Origin: Peribacillus frigoritolerans
Lineage (GTDB): Bacteria > Bacillota > Bacilli > Bacillales > DSM-1321
Reading direction: 5' to 3'
Length of the DNA stretch: 64,000 nt
Assembly (NCBI RefSeq): GCF_040250305.1
Contig: NZ_CP158190.1
Span: 1,644,001 to 1,708,000, forward strand
Program-made: the position numbers and the translations under genes
Shown here: one piece after another, positions 36,435 to 44,450 of the stretch
Layout of the letters: each line of letters begins with the position of its first letter
How positions within the stretch are numbered: position 1 is the stretch's first letter
Notes under the pieces: generated by a model
Databases searched by the model: none
What the model was told of the DNA's origin: nothing
What the model saw: the letters and a program-made list of their open reading frames with translations, nothing else

Positions 36435-36499
36435 TTGGAACGAAAAATCGTTAATCCGATTTTTCCAGCTTTTTTATATTTTTTAAGGAGGTGGGAATA

Positions 36500-36673
36500 A
36501 TGGCTGTACCTTTTAGAAGAACGTCGAAAACTGTAAAAAGAAAACGTCGTACACACTTCAAGCTTCAAGTACCTGGTATGGTAGAATGCCCGAGCTGTGG
36601 TGGAATGACTCTTTCACATCACGTTTGTAAAGAATGTGGAACATATAAAGGAAAAGAAGTTGTCGCAAAATAA
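36500..36673 (+). CDS. rpmF: 50S ribosomal protein L32
   Basis: Ribosomal protein bL32, 57 aa. N-terminus [17 protein letters not shown] and a zinc ribbon of the C+ type with two CxxC pairs (CPSC, CKEC). The zinc-binding version is the one used under zinc-replete conditions; a zinc-free paralogue may exist elsewhere. AAGGAGGTGG lies 4 nt before the ATG. A terminator follows. Confidence 0.98.
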   Translation: MAVPFRRTSKTVKRKRRTHFKLQVPGMVECPSCGGMTLSHHVCKECGTYKGKEVVAK

Positions 36674-36723
36674 TTTCTTGACCTACTTGAGAGCTATGCT
36701 TTCTTGATGCAACACGCTAATCA

Positions 36724-36757
36724 AAGCGCAGGGATTTTTCTCTGTGCTTTTTTTACA
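36724..36757 (+). terminator. Terminator of ylbN-rpmF
   Basis: AAAGCGCAG pairs with CTCTGTGCTTT (G.T allowed) followed by seven Ts. It overlaps the 5' end of the longest enoyl-CoA hydratase frame, which argues for that gene's downstream start. Confidence 0.8.
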
Positions 36758-36821
36758 AATATATTTGGCAGAATATTTTGAATCATCTATGTTTGCCGAT
36801 GGTTTCGGAGAAGGTGTTAAC

Positions 36822-37586
36822 GTGGATCAAGTAATTAATGTTGAAAAAGATGAACGCGGTTTCATGAAGCTCCTGTTTAATAGACCGGAGAAAAGGAATG
36901 CCGTGAATTATCAATTGATGGACGAACTCGAGTCGATATTGTCAGAAGCTGCAGGCGATGCTGAAGTTAAGTTGCTGGTCCTGACAGGGGCGGGCTCCGA
37001 GGCATTCTGTTCAGGCGGGGATCTAAAGGAATTTCAGGATTTGCGCACAGAAGAAGAGGCCTTTGCTATGTTATCGAAAATGGGTGAAATTCTGTATAAA
37101 CTAGCAGTTTTCCCAAAACCAACAATAGCGCTCATCAATGGAAGTGCTTTAGGCGGTGGGTGCGAAATTGCGACAGCTTGTGATTTCAGAATAGCAAAGA
37201 GGGAAGTTAAGCTGGGGTTTGTACAAGGTACTCTGGGAATAACGACAGGCTGGGGCGGGGCTTCACTTTTACTTGAAAAAATATCAGGGCAAAAAGCGCT
37301 AAAGCTATTATTGGATGCAAAAATACATAAAGCTGAGGAAGCAAAGGAATTGGGTTTCGTAGATGAGATAGTCGGAGAAGGTGCGGATGGATGGGAAAGA
37401 TTCGCAGAAGATTTCCTTCGCCATGAGACAGGGGTATTGATGGCCTATAAGCGATTGCTGGTCCATAAATGGCAGGGTAGCGGGCTTAAAGGAAGAATGG
37501 ATGCGGAAATCCGGGAATGTTCTAAACTGTGGGCGAGTGATGAGCATCATGCTGCAGTCGATCGTTTTTTAAATAAGAAAAAATAA
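36822..37586 (+). CDS. Enoyl-CoA hydratase/isomerase family protein
   Basis: Crotonase-superfamily protein, 254 aa, acting on acyl-CoA thioesters; the exact reaction cannot be told. The oxyanion-hole motifs are visible: ACSGGDLKEF-type sequence (FCSGGDLKEF near 62) and LINGSALGGGCEIATACDF (about 98-116). In the second active-site region the residues are GTLGITTGWGGA; I do not see the paired Glu of true hydratases there in standard positions. The start is probably GTG 36822 with AAGG upstream. No equivalent in B. subtilis between rpmF and gerR. Confidence 0.85.
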   Translation: MDQVINVEKDERGFMKLLFNRPEKRNAVNYQLMDELESILSEAAGDAEVKLLVLTGAGSEAFCSGGDLKEFQDLRTEEEAFAMLSKMGEILYKLAVFPKPTIALINGSALGGGCEIATACDFRIAKREVKLGFVQGTLGITTGWGGASLLLEKISGQKALKLLLDAKIHKAEEAKELGFVDEIVGEGADGWERFAEDFLRHETGVLMAYKRLLVHKWQGSGLKGRMDAEIRECSKLWASDEHHAAVDRFLNKKK

Positions 37587-37665
37587 ATATTACACGCTCT
37601 ATATATCTTCTATCTTTCCTAGCATGTGCATATTATGAATTAAAACTTGCTTAGGAGGTAGAGAG

Positions 37666-38286
37666 ATGACGATTGCGAGACAAGATGCATGGACTCATGA
37701 TGAGGATCTGTTGTTGGCTGAAGTGGTGCTGAGGCATATACGAGAAGGCAGTACACAATTAAAGGCGTTTGAAGAAGTGGGGAAACAGCTATCGAGGACA
37801 TCTGCTGCTTGTGGGTTCCGTTGGAACTCATTTGTAAGGAAGCAATATAAATCAGGGATAGAGCTGGCGAAAAAACAAAGGAAAGAACAGGTGGTCAATA
37901 ATCCTGAAATGGAAAGGGATTCGGTTGCGACGGTAGAAAATGTCACGATTGAAGAAAAGTCCCCCCGGCTTGAAGAGAAAGAATCTATTACCCTTCAGGA
38001 AGTTATATTATATTTAACCAAAATGGATGAATTCTTTCAGCTTGATAATAAGGAAAAAGAACGGATTTCAGAGCGGTACCTAATTCTTGAACAGGAAAAT
38101 GTCCGATTGCTGGAAGAGAATGCTTTGCTTAAAGAAAACCTGAAAGCTGTTGAGGAAGATTATCGTGCGTTAATGCAGATCATGGAGCGTGCAAGAAAGC
38201 TTAGTGTACAAGAGGACGAAAAGACGAATCCGAAGGTGAGTTTTCAAATGGATAAGAATGGCAATTTGGAAAGGGTCAATAAATGA
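37666..38286 (+). CDS. gerR: RsfA/GerR family sporulation transcription factor
   Basis: A 206-aa regulator with an N-terminal Myb/SANT-like DNA-binding domain (about 5-60, [18 protein letters not shown] and the tail [14 protein letters not shown]), a linker and a long coiled coil (about 110-175). GerR (YlbO) in B. subtilis is made under sigma E and modulates sigma E and late spore coat genes. AGGAGG precedes the ATG. It occupies the ylbO position. Confidence 0.93.
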   Translation: MTIARQDAWTHDEDLLLAEVVLRHIREGSTQLKAFEEVGKQLSRTSAACGFRWNSFVRKQYKSGIELAKKQRKEQVVNNPEMERDSVATVENVTIEEKSPRLEEKESITLQEVILYLTKMDEFFQLDNKEKERISERYLILEQENVRLLEENALLKENLKAVEEDYRALMQIMERARKLSVQEDEKTNPKVSFQMDKNGNLERVNK

Positions 38287-38321
38287 AAAATGCGGGTGGG
38301 AAAATCCGCCCGCATTTTTCT
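38287..38321. terminator. Bidirectional terminator between gerR and ylbP
   Basis: AAATGCGGG pairs with CCCGCATTT around an inner GTGG/CCGC pairing, with T run. Confidence 0.85.
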
Positions 38322-38330
38322 TGGTATTCC

Positions 38331-38819
38331 TTATTCCTGCGTATCTATTTCTTTTTTATCTTGTATGTCAAATGGGCTCCAAATCAGCGGGTTTTCTCCA
38401 AGGTCCCTGTCCAAATCATAGGAAACGGCAGAAAAGCCCATCTTTTTCCAAAAGTCTTGTGAATGAACTCTTGGGTTGGTTTTGATAGGCATGTTCAGGC
38501 TTTTGGCGAATTCAACCAAGGCTCTTCCATAACCTTTTTTCTGATAGTTAGGCAGGACTTCAAGTTTCCAGAGAACAAGGAAGTCCCTAGAATTGTCAAA
38601 ATACCGGTCAAATTTAGCGCTTCTTTTATACAGGCTCATGCGGGCTACAAGTTTGTCGCCATAAAAGATTCCGTAAAAAGGTGATTGGCTGTCATTTTCA
38701 ATGATGTTAGCCTCTAAATCATCGAGCATGGACAGTTCCTGTATCCCGTATTCTTTGAATTTTTTGAATTCCTCAAGCGTTTTAAAATTTACAAGTAATC
38801 GTTCAACCTTGTATTCCAT
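38331..38819 (-). CDS. ylbP: GNAT-family N-acetyltransferase YlbP
   Basis: A 162-aa member of the GNAT acetyltransferase fold. The acetyl-CoA binding loop is QKKGYGRALVEFA (motif A) after LWKLEVLPNY. The substrate is unknown. The ATG at 38819 has a good AAGGGGGAG upstream; the longer frame lacks one. Same place and orientation as B. subtilis ylbP. The C-terminus is acidic (DKKEIDTQE). Confidence 0.9.
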   Translation of the reverse strand: MEYKVERLLVNFKTLEEFKKFKEYGIQELSMLDDLEANIIENDSQSPFYGIFYGDKLVARMSLYKRSAKFDRYFDNSRDFLVLWKLEVLPNYQKKGYGRALVEFAKSLNMPIKTNPRVHSQDFWKKMGFSAVSYDLDRDLGENPLIWSPFDIQDKKEIDTQE

Positions 38820-38867
38820 AAAAAAGCTCCCCCTTAATTCTGATAAACCTCTTCCGATAGTACCCAT

Positions 38868-39288
38868 TGAAAGTCATCCCACTGATCTTTACAATGTGGA
38901 ATTCCAGCTTAGGTTATATCTAGTATGACATCATCGATTTATCCTAGCTGATTAAATGCTTATAGCCTTTTATCCCCCGCCCTTTTCCCTCCAATATTTC
39001 GTGGGTAGAGATTGGAGTTATCTTTTGTTCCTATAAAGTCTATAAAATGGCTAAGCTTTTCGTATCTAATATACCATTAAATTAACGCTTAAAGAAGAGA
39101 ATATATCTTCAATGGCGTATTAATAATTCTTTCCATTGATATTTTATGACGAGCCTTGTTGTTGGCGGGTAAACTCCATGCAATCAGGTTGACGGCGTTT
39201 CCAAAGTTGTTGATGTGAAATTGATGCAGGATAAAAAAGATAATGTGATAAAATAGTAAATATATTTCAAAAAGTAAGGAAGGGTATT
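38868..39288 (+). other. Intergenic region between ylbP and panE
   Basis: About 420 bp with no gene I can support. Near the right end a frame of 24 codons (39182-39256, beginning NQVDGVSKVVDVKL) reads like protein but has no start or ribosome binding site. A TGATAAAAT sequence at 39246-39254 may be an extended -10 for panE. Confidence 0.4.
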
Positions 39289-40173
39289 ATGAGAATTGGA
39301 ATCATTGGGGGAGGGGCCATCGGGCTGCTGTTTGCGTCTCATTTAAGTGAAAAACATAGTGTGGCTCTTTATACCCATACTGCGGATCAGGCGTCCATCA
39401 TCCAACGTGATGGAATCCGTCTTATTGCGGATGGTGAAAGCCGGCTGCAGACAGGCATCATTTCTATGGGTCTGGATGAAGGGATATCGGATGTAGATCT
39501 TCTAATATTGGCCGTCAAGCAATATCACCTGCCGCAAATACTGCCTAGAATCAAAGGTATTCAGGTTCCGTTGCTATTCTTGCAGAATGGCTATGGGCAT
39601 ATTTCTTATTTAAAGCAGCTTCAATCCCCTAGCATATATGTGGGAGTAGTGGAGCATGGGGCATTGAAACATGACGGGAATACCGTCGAGCATACAGGGC
39701 TCGGCATTACAAGGATCGCTTCCTTTAAAGGGGAACTTGAGCAACTATCGTTAGTGGATGAAAGGATCGATCATTTTCCTTTTACGAAGAGTGAGGATTT
39801 TCACTCGATGCTGATGGATAAGCTTGTCGTCAATGCAGTGATAAATCCATTAACGGCGATACTTGGCGTGGAAAATGGCGGTTTGATCACTAACCCCTTT
39901 TATTACCAAATGTTTCAAGACCTTTTTGAAGAAGTCTCCGATATTTTGGAAGTTCAAAATAAGGATGAGTCATTCGAAAATGTGAGGTCCGTTTGTATGG
40001 CAACAGCTGAAAATCGATCATCGATGCTAAAAGATTTAGAAAATGGCCGTCAAACGGAAATTGATGCCATTTTGGGTCATATCCTCTTGGAGGCAAAGAG
40101 CAAAGGGAAAAGTCATTGCCTGACGTCTTCTCTATATAAAATGGTCAAAGGAAAAGAGTCTCAGGGGGGATGA
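39289..40173 (+). CDS. panE: 2-dehydropantoate 2-reductase
   Basis: Reduces ketopantoate to pantoate with NADPH in the pantothenate pathway. It is 294 aa. The Rossmann motif GGGAIG is at 7-12, and the catalytic lysine is in DKLVVNAVINPLTA (about 182-195). Corresponds to B. subtilis ylbQ/panE. AAGGAAGGG upstream of the ATG. The next gene starts 4 bp after its stop. Confidence 0.92.
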   Translation: MRIGIIGGGAIGLLFASHLSEKHSVALYTHTADQASIIQRDGIRLIADGESRLQTGIISMGLDEGISDVDLLILAVKQYHLPQILPRIKGIQVPLLFLQNGYGHISYLKQLQSPSIYVGVVEHGALKHDGNTVEHTGLGITRIASFKGELEQLSLVDERIDHFPFTKSEDFHSMLMDKLVVNAVINPLTAILGVENGGLITNPFYYQMFQDLFEEVSDILEVQNKDESFENVRSVCMATAENRSSMLKDLENGRQTEIDAILGHILLEAKSKGKSHCLTSSLYKMVKGKESQGG

Positions 40174-40177
40174 GGAT

Positions 40178-40570
40178 GTGCCGTACGTAGTTTCAAACCT
40201 TGCCGCGATATTTATTACCTTGCCTTTCGCAGGGTATATACTTTTTTTTATTAGTGCCAAACAATTCACTGGGAACCATAGGCGCTCCGTTCAATTTGCA
40301 ATGGACATGAGTACGTTGCTATTCGTATTGTCCGTCCATTATTTGATCATTACGATTTGGGATAAGCAAATTCTTTGGGTGATCATGCTCATCATGATTC
40401 TTAATGCATTCTTGGTGGTCCTTGTCCATTACAAGGTAAAAGAAGAAATCATATTCCATAAGGTATTAAAGGGTTTTTGGAGAGTGAACTTCGCCTTCTT
40501 TTTCGTGGCTTACCTTCTATTATTTTCCATCGGTATAATTACAAGTATTACGAAGATATTGACTACATAA
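40178..40570 (+). CDS. DUF3397 membrane protein
   Basis: A 130-aa protein with four membrane helices (about 8-27, 45-61, 68-86 and 106-128) and a short basic loop after the first, typical of DUF3397. Function unknown. The start is GTG four bases after the panE stop behind a GGGGGGATGAGG stretch. It precedes bshC by 110 bp, as in many Bacillus genomes. Confidence 0.82.
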   Translation: MPYVVSNLAAIFITLPFAGYILFFISAKQFTGNHRRSVQFAMDMSTLLFVLSVHYLIITIWDKQILWVIMLIMILNAFLVVLVHYKVKEEIIFHKVLKGFWRVNFAFFFVAYLLLFSIGIITSITKILTT

Positions 40571-40679
40571 CATAGAACATCGCATCAATTTTCTGCTGCT
40601 GGGCAACTTCTTTTGTTTTCTTAAACCGGAATGTTATACTCTAAAAAGAATTGTAGTTGCAGAGAAAGGGAGAACAGAA

Positions 40680-42308
40680 ATGGAGATGAAAGATCTCGCG
40701 TTACCATCTTTAAACCGTTTTGCATCGGACTATTTACAAAACCGTCTTGAAACGGAGGATTATTTTCACTATGACTTAGCAAAGCCTGACATTTATCTCA
40801 ATAGATATAGTGAATTGATGAACCGCTCTTTTTCACGTGATGAATTGTCGGATTACATACAACAATACATGTCTCGTCTTTCATTCAGTGAGGCAGTTAA
40901 GGGGAATATTGAAAGGTTGCGCAGGGATGATTCCGTGGTTGTGATTGGAGGACAGCAGGCTGGGTTATTATCAGGGCCGCTGTATACCATTCATAAAGTG
41001 ATTTCGATCATTAAGCTTGCGGAAGAACAGGAAAAAGAATTGGGGCAGCCAGTCATTCCTGTTTTTTGGATAGCTGGAGAAGATCATGATTTAGCTGAAG
41101 TCAATCATGTTTATGTCATGAAAAACGGTAAACCCGATAAAAAAACCTACCCTTCCTATCAACCGTATAAAACAATGGTTTCTGACGTGGAGCTGGAAAC
41201 GGAAAAGGCAGAGAAGTGGCTTGAGGAAATCATTGAAACATATGGAGAAACGGCCTTTACGAATAAACTCCTGATTGATATGAAGGAAACCATTAAGCAA
41301 TCGAATACCTTCGTCGACTTCTTCGCCAGGCTGATTCATGAATGGTTCAAAGAATATGGCCTTTTACTAGTCGATGCCGGAGATCCGGAATTAAGGCGAA
41401 TTGAGAAGGCATACTTTGAATCGATGGTCAATGAAAGTGGACGGATTGCTGAAATGGTCGAGGACCAGCAATCATTCATGCATGCGAAAGGGTATGCGAA
41501 AATGATTGAAATGGATAAACATGCTGCTAATTTATTTTATTATGATCCAGAAAAAAAAGATCGATGTTTACTCGAGCGTGTAGAAGGCGGTTTCAGCGGA
41601 AAAAACGGTGAGGTATCATTTACCGAGCTGGAACTCTTGCAGATAGCCAAAAACCATCCAGAACGATTAAGCAATAATGTCATTACACGCCCGCTTATGC
41701 AGGAAATGCTTTTCCCTGTATTGGCTTTCGTTTCAGGGCCAGGGGAAATAGCTTATTGGGCCGAATTAAAAAAGGTATTTGAGTTGTTTTCCATGAAGAT
41801 GCCGCCAATCATCCCTAGGTTAAACATCACGCTGGTGGAGCGCAGTATCCATAGCGATCTTGAAGAAATGGAACTCAGTTTGGAAACTGTTCTGACTGAA
41901 GGAACCGCTAATGCAGTGAAAAGTTACCTTGATTCCGTGAAGGATGAGACGATTGACAATCTGTTTGGGACGCTGAAATCACAGCTTGAAGAGAACCATG
42001 AAAAGCTATTTGTCCACGCTGTCTCTTTAGATAGAGGACTTGAGCCGATGTTGAACAAAAACATCGAATTCATCCAAAAACAATTGAATTTCATGTATGG
42101 CAAAATCGATGACCGTACAAAGGAACGGCATTCGGTCATATTGAAGAAATATGAACGGATAGCAAATTCACTGTACCCTCTTGAATCACCTCAGGAGCGG
42201 ATTTGGAACGTGTTTTATTACTTGAATCAATATGGGCCAGAGTTCGTTCGGGATATGATGAAACTGGAATACCGGTTCAATAATCAGCATAAATTGATTT
42301 TCATTTAG
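40680..42308 (+). CDS. bshC: Bacillithiol cysteine-adding enzyme BshC
   Basis: Adds cysteine to glucosaminyl malate in the last step of bacillithiol synthesis, the low-molecular-weight thiol of bacilli. It is 542 aa. Conserved segments include VIGGQQAGLLSGPLYTIHK (about 85-103) and PVFWIAGEDHDLAEVNHVY (about 122-140), and there is a long C-terminal helical part (about 385-480) matching the family coiled coil. GGGAG lies 7 nt before the ATG. Just upstream of mraZ, as in B. subtilis (yllA). Confidence 0.96.
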   Translation: MEMKDLALPSLNRFASDYLQNRLETEDYFHYDLAKPDIYLNRYSELMNRSFSRDELSDYIQQYMSRLSFSEAVKGNIERLRRDDSVVVIGGQQAGLLSGPLYTIHKVISIIKLAEEQEKELGQPVIPVFWIAGEDHDLAEVNHVYVMKNGKPDKKTYPSYQPYKTMVSDVELETEKAEKWLEEIIETYGETAFTNKLLIDMKETIKQSNTFVDFFARLIHEWFKEYGLLLVDAGDPELRRIEKAYFESMVNESGRIAEMVEDQQSFMHAKGYAKMIEMDKHAANLFYYDPEKKDRCLLERVEGGFSGKNGEVSFTELELLQIAKNHPERLSNNVITRPLMQEMLFPVLAFVSGPGEIAYWAELKKVFELFSMKMPPIIPRLNITLVERSIHSDLEEMELSLETVLTEGTANAVKSYLDSVKDETIDNLFGTLKSQLEENHEKLFVHAVSLDRGLEPMLNKNIEFIQKQLNFMYGKIDDRTKERHSVILKKYERIANSLYPLESPQERIWNVFYYLNQYGPEFVRDMMKLEYRFNNQHKLIFI

Positions 42309-42392
42309 AAACCGTTTTGGGGAATAGTGGCGGACTAATCATTTTTTAATAGGGTTGCCACTTACCAATCTTGACGGAGAGAATAAAAGTAA

Positions 42393-42427
42393 AAAAAAGA
42401 CAGGTGCTAAAGCCTGTCTTTTTTTCT
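42393..42427 (+). terminator. Terminator of bshC
   Basis: AAAAGACAGG (42395-42404) pairs with CCTGTCTTTT (42413-42422); A run before and T run after. Confidence 0.92.
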
Positions 42428-42589
42428 GTTTCCCGGGCACTTGTCAGGTGGGGCTTCGACAGTAATAGTGGGACTGCGTCTTAGTCTGAGTGCATTCGAG
42501 GGAAATGCACGTTTCTTTGAATAATTTGGCTAAATAAACTTAAGAAGAAAAGAAGGGAATTTTTACTTGGAAGGAGAAAGTAAAAACAA

Positions 42590-42615
42590 GTGGAGAAAGG
42601 TGGGGGAATGTGGTA
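42590..42615 (+). promoter_or_regulatory. MraZ operator
   Basis: Three direct repeats GTGGAG, GTGGGG and GTGGTA start at 42590, 42600 and 42610, exactly 10 bp apart with 4-bp spacers. This is the arrangement described for MraZ binding upstream of its own operon. It lies about 30 bp before the mraZ start, so MraZ probably represses its own operon here. Confidence 0.75.
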
Positions 42616-42645
42616 CATTGAGATTAGAATGTGGGGGTAGTGGGT

Positions 42646-43077
42646 ATGTTCATGGGAGAGTACCATCATAACATCGATATAAAGGGCCGTTTGATAGTCC
42701 CGGTGAAATTCAGGGAAAATCTCGGGGAGCAATTTGTCCTTACCCGCGGACTCGATCAATGTTTATTTGGTTATCCTATGGAAGAGTGGAAGCTGCTTGA
42801 AGAAAAGCTGAAAGCCCTGCCCTTAACAAAAAAAGATGCCCGAGCCTTTACCCGTTTTTTCTTTTCTGCAGCTACAGAATGCGAAATTGATAAACAAGGG
42901 CGAATTAATATCCCCACGCCGCTTACTTCATATGGCCAATTGGAAAAAGAATGTGTAATTCTTGGTGTTACCAATCGTATTGAGATTTGGAGCAAATCCC
43001 TTTGGGAAAACTATTTTTCAGCTTCGGAGGATTCTTTCGCTGAGATAGCAGAAAATATGATTGGCTTTGATATTTAA
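42646..43077 (+). CDS. mraZ: MraZ, transcriptional regulator of the dcw cluster
   Basis: AbrB-like swapped-hairpin DNA-binding protein, 143 aa, with two copies of the MraZ fold ([15 protein letters not shown] and [13 protein letters not shown]). Oligomeric rings bind direct repeats in front of its own gene. The start at ATG 42646 (MFMGEYHHN) gives the standard N-terminus; an upstream GTG frame runs through G-rich repeat sequence. First gene of the division cluster. Confidence 0.96.
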   Translation: MFMGEYHHNIDIKGRLIVPVKFRENLGEQFVLTRGLDQCLFGYPMEEWKLLEEKLKALPLTKKDARAFTRFFFSAATECEIDKQGRINIPTPLTSYGQLEKECVILGVTNRIEIWSKSLWENYFSASEDSFAEIAENMIGFDI

Positions 43078-43129
43078 GGCTGCCCTCAGAAATAGAGTCA
43101 CTCAATAACCGATTGGAAGGATGTCTAGC

Positions 43130-44062
43130 ATGTTTCAACATACAACAGTGTTATTAAAAGAGACGGTTGATGGATTGAACATCAAACCTGATGGAATTTA
43201 TGTGGATTGTACTTTAGGAGGAGCCGGTCACAGCGAATACTTGCTTTCACAGCTCTCTGACAAAGGCAGGCTTTATGCTTTTGATCAGGACGAAACGGCA
43301 ATTCGGAATGCTAAGGAAAAATTGGAAAGCTATGGCGAACGTATTGTTCTTGTTCCTAATAATTTTAAATACTTAAAAGAAGAGTTGAATGCCCGGGGAA
43401 TCGAGAAAGTGGACGGGATCCTTTATGATTTAGGCGTGTCATCCCCACAATTGGATACACCAGAGCGTGGTTTCAGCTATAACCATGATGCACCTTTGGA
43501 TATGAGGATGGACCAAAGTGCTGCCATTTCTGCCTATGATGTCGTGAATACTTGGTCATTCCATGATTTGCTGAGAATTTTCTTCCAATATGGAGAAGAA
43601 AAGTTTTCGAAACAAATTGCCAGGAAAATTGAAGCGGCACGTGAAATAAAACCGATTGAAACGACGTTCGAGCTTGTGGAGCTAATAAAGGATGGGATAC
43701 CGGCCCCGGCAAGACGTAAAGGCGGACACCCTGCGAAACGAGTGTTCCAAGCAATAAGAATCGCTGTGAATGACGAACTTGGTGTCTTTGAGGATTCCTT
43801 GGAGCAAGCCATATCGCTTTTGGATAAAGAGGGAAGAATATCTGTCATTACATTCCATTCACTTGAAGATAGAATTTGTAAAACGGTATTTAAAAAGGCC
43901 AGTAGCATGCCTGACCTTCCGCCTGGACTTCCAGTTATCCCGGATGAATTCAAGCCAACCATGAAAATAATTACGAGAAAACCGATTTTACCTTCGGAAG
44001 AAGAATTGGAAGGGAATAATCGTTCCCGGTCGGCCAAGCTAAGAATCGCCGAAAAGCAATAA
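43130..44062 (+). CDS. rsmH: 16S rRNA (cytosine(1402)-N(4))-methyltransferase
   Basis: Methylates C1402 of 16S rRNA at N4 near the P site (MraW). It is 310 aa. SAM-binding motif CTLGGAGHS at about 25-33, and the inserted helical domain carries [17 protein letters not shown] start at ATG 43130 (MFQHTTVLL), 9 nt from GGAAGG; an ATG three codons earlier touches that site. 31 bp separate it from ftsL. Confidence 0.96.
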   Translation: MFQHTTVLLKETVDGLNIKPDGIYVDCTLGGAGHSEYLLSQLSDKGRLYAFDQDETAIRNAKEKLESYGERIVLVPNNFKYLKEELNARGIEKVDGILYDLGVSSPQLDTPERGFSYNHDAPLDMRMDQSAAISAYDVVNTWSFHDLLRIFFQYGEEKFSKQIARKIEAAREIKPIETTFELVELIKDGIPAPARRKGGHPAKRVFQAIRIAVNDELGVFEDSLEQAISLLDKEGRISVITFHSLEDRICKTVFKKASSMPDLPPGLPVIPDEFKPTMKIITRKPILPSEEELEGNNRSRSAKLRIAEKQ

Positions 44063-44093
44063 TTACAGAAAAAAACAGTAAGGGGGAACATGA

Positions 44094-44450
44094 ATGAGTT
44101 CCATAGCCAAAAAAATACAAGAACAGCAATATGAAGATCAACAGCAGCAACAGACACATCAAACGGTGGTCATCCGTAAAGCGAAGATATCCATTGGTGA
44201 AGTTTTCTTACTATGTGCCCTTGCTATCATGGTTACCTTTATGGGAGTGAAAATTGTCTCAAATCAAGCGGCCATCTATGAAACGAATAAAGAGATCCAG
44301 CTAGTGGAAACGTCGATTGAAGAACAGGGTAAAGTGAATGATGATTTGAAAGTGCAGGTTGCTGAACTTAGTACATACGAAAGGATTTGGAAAAAAGCTG
44401 CAGCGCTAGGGTTCAAGTTAAATGAGAATAATGTGAAGGGTGTGCAGTGA
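44094..44450 (+). CDS. ftsL: Cell division protein FtsL
   Basis: Bitopic divisome protein, 118 aa. Basic, glutamine-rich cytoplasmic tail (about 1-35), one membrane helix (about 36-57) and an extracellular leucine-zipper-like coiled coil that pairs with DivIC. Regulated in B. subtilis by rapid turnover through RasP. AGGGGGA precedes the ATG. It overlaps the possible GTG start of pbpB by 4 bp. Confidence 0.92.
   Translation: MSSIAKKIQEQQYEDQQQQQTHQTVVIRKAKISIGEVFLLCALAIMVTFMGVKIVSNQAAIYETNKEIQLVETSIEEQGKVNDDLKVQVAELSTYERIWKKAAALGFKLNENNVKGVQ

Noticed and set aside
43534..44157. 207-codon minus-strand frame opposite rsmH/ftsL
   Set aside because: A shadow of the strongly supported plus-strand genes; composition reflects reversed codons.
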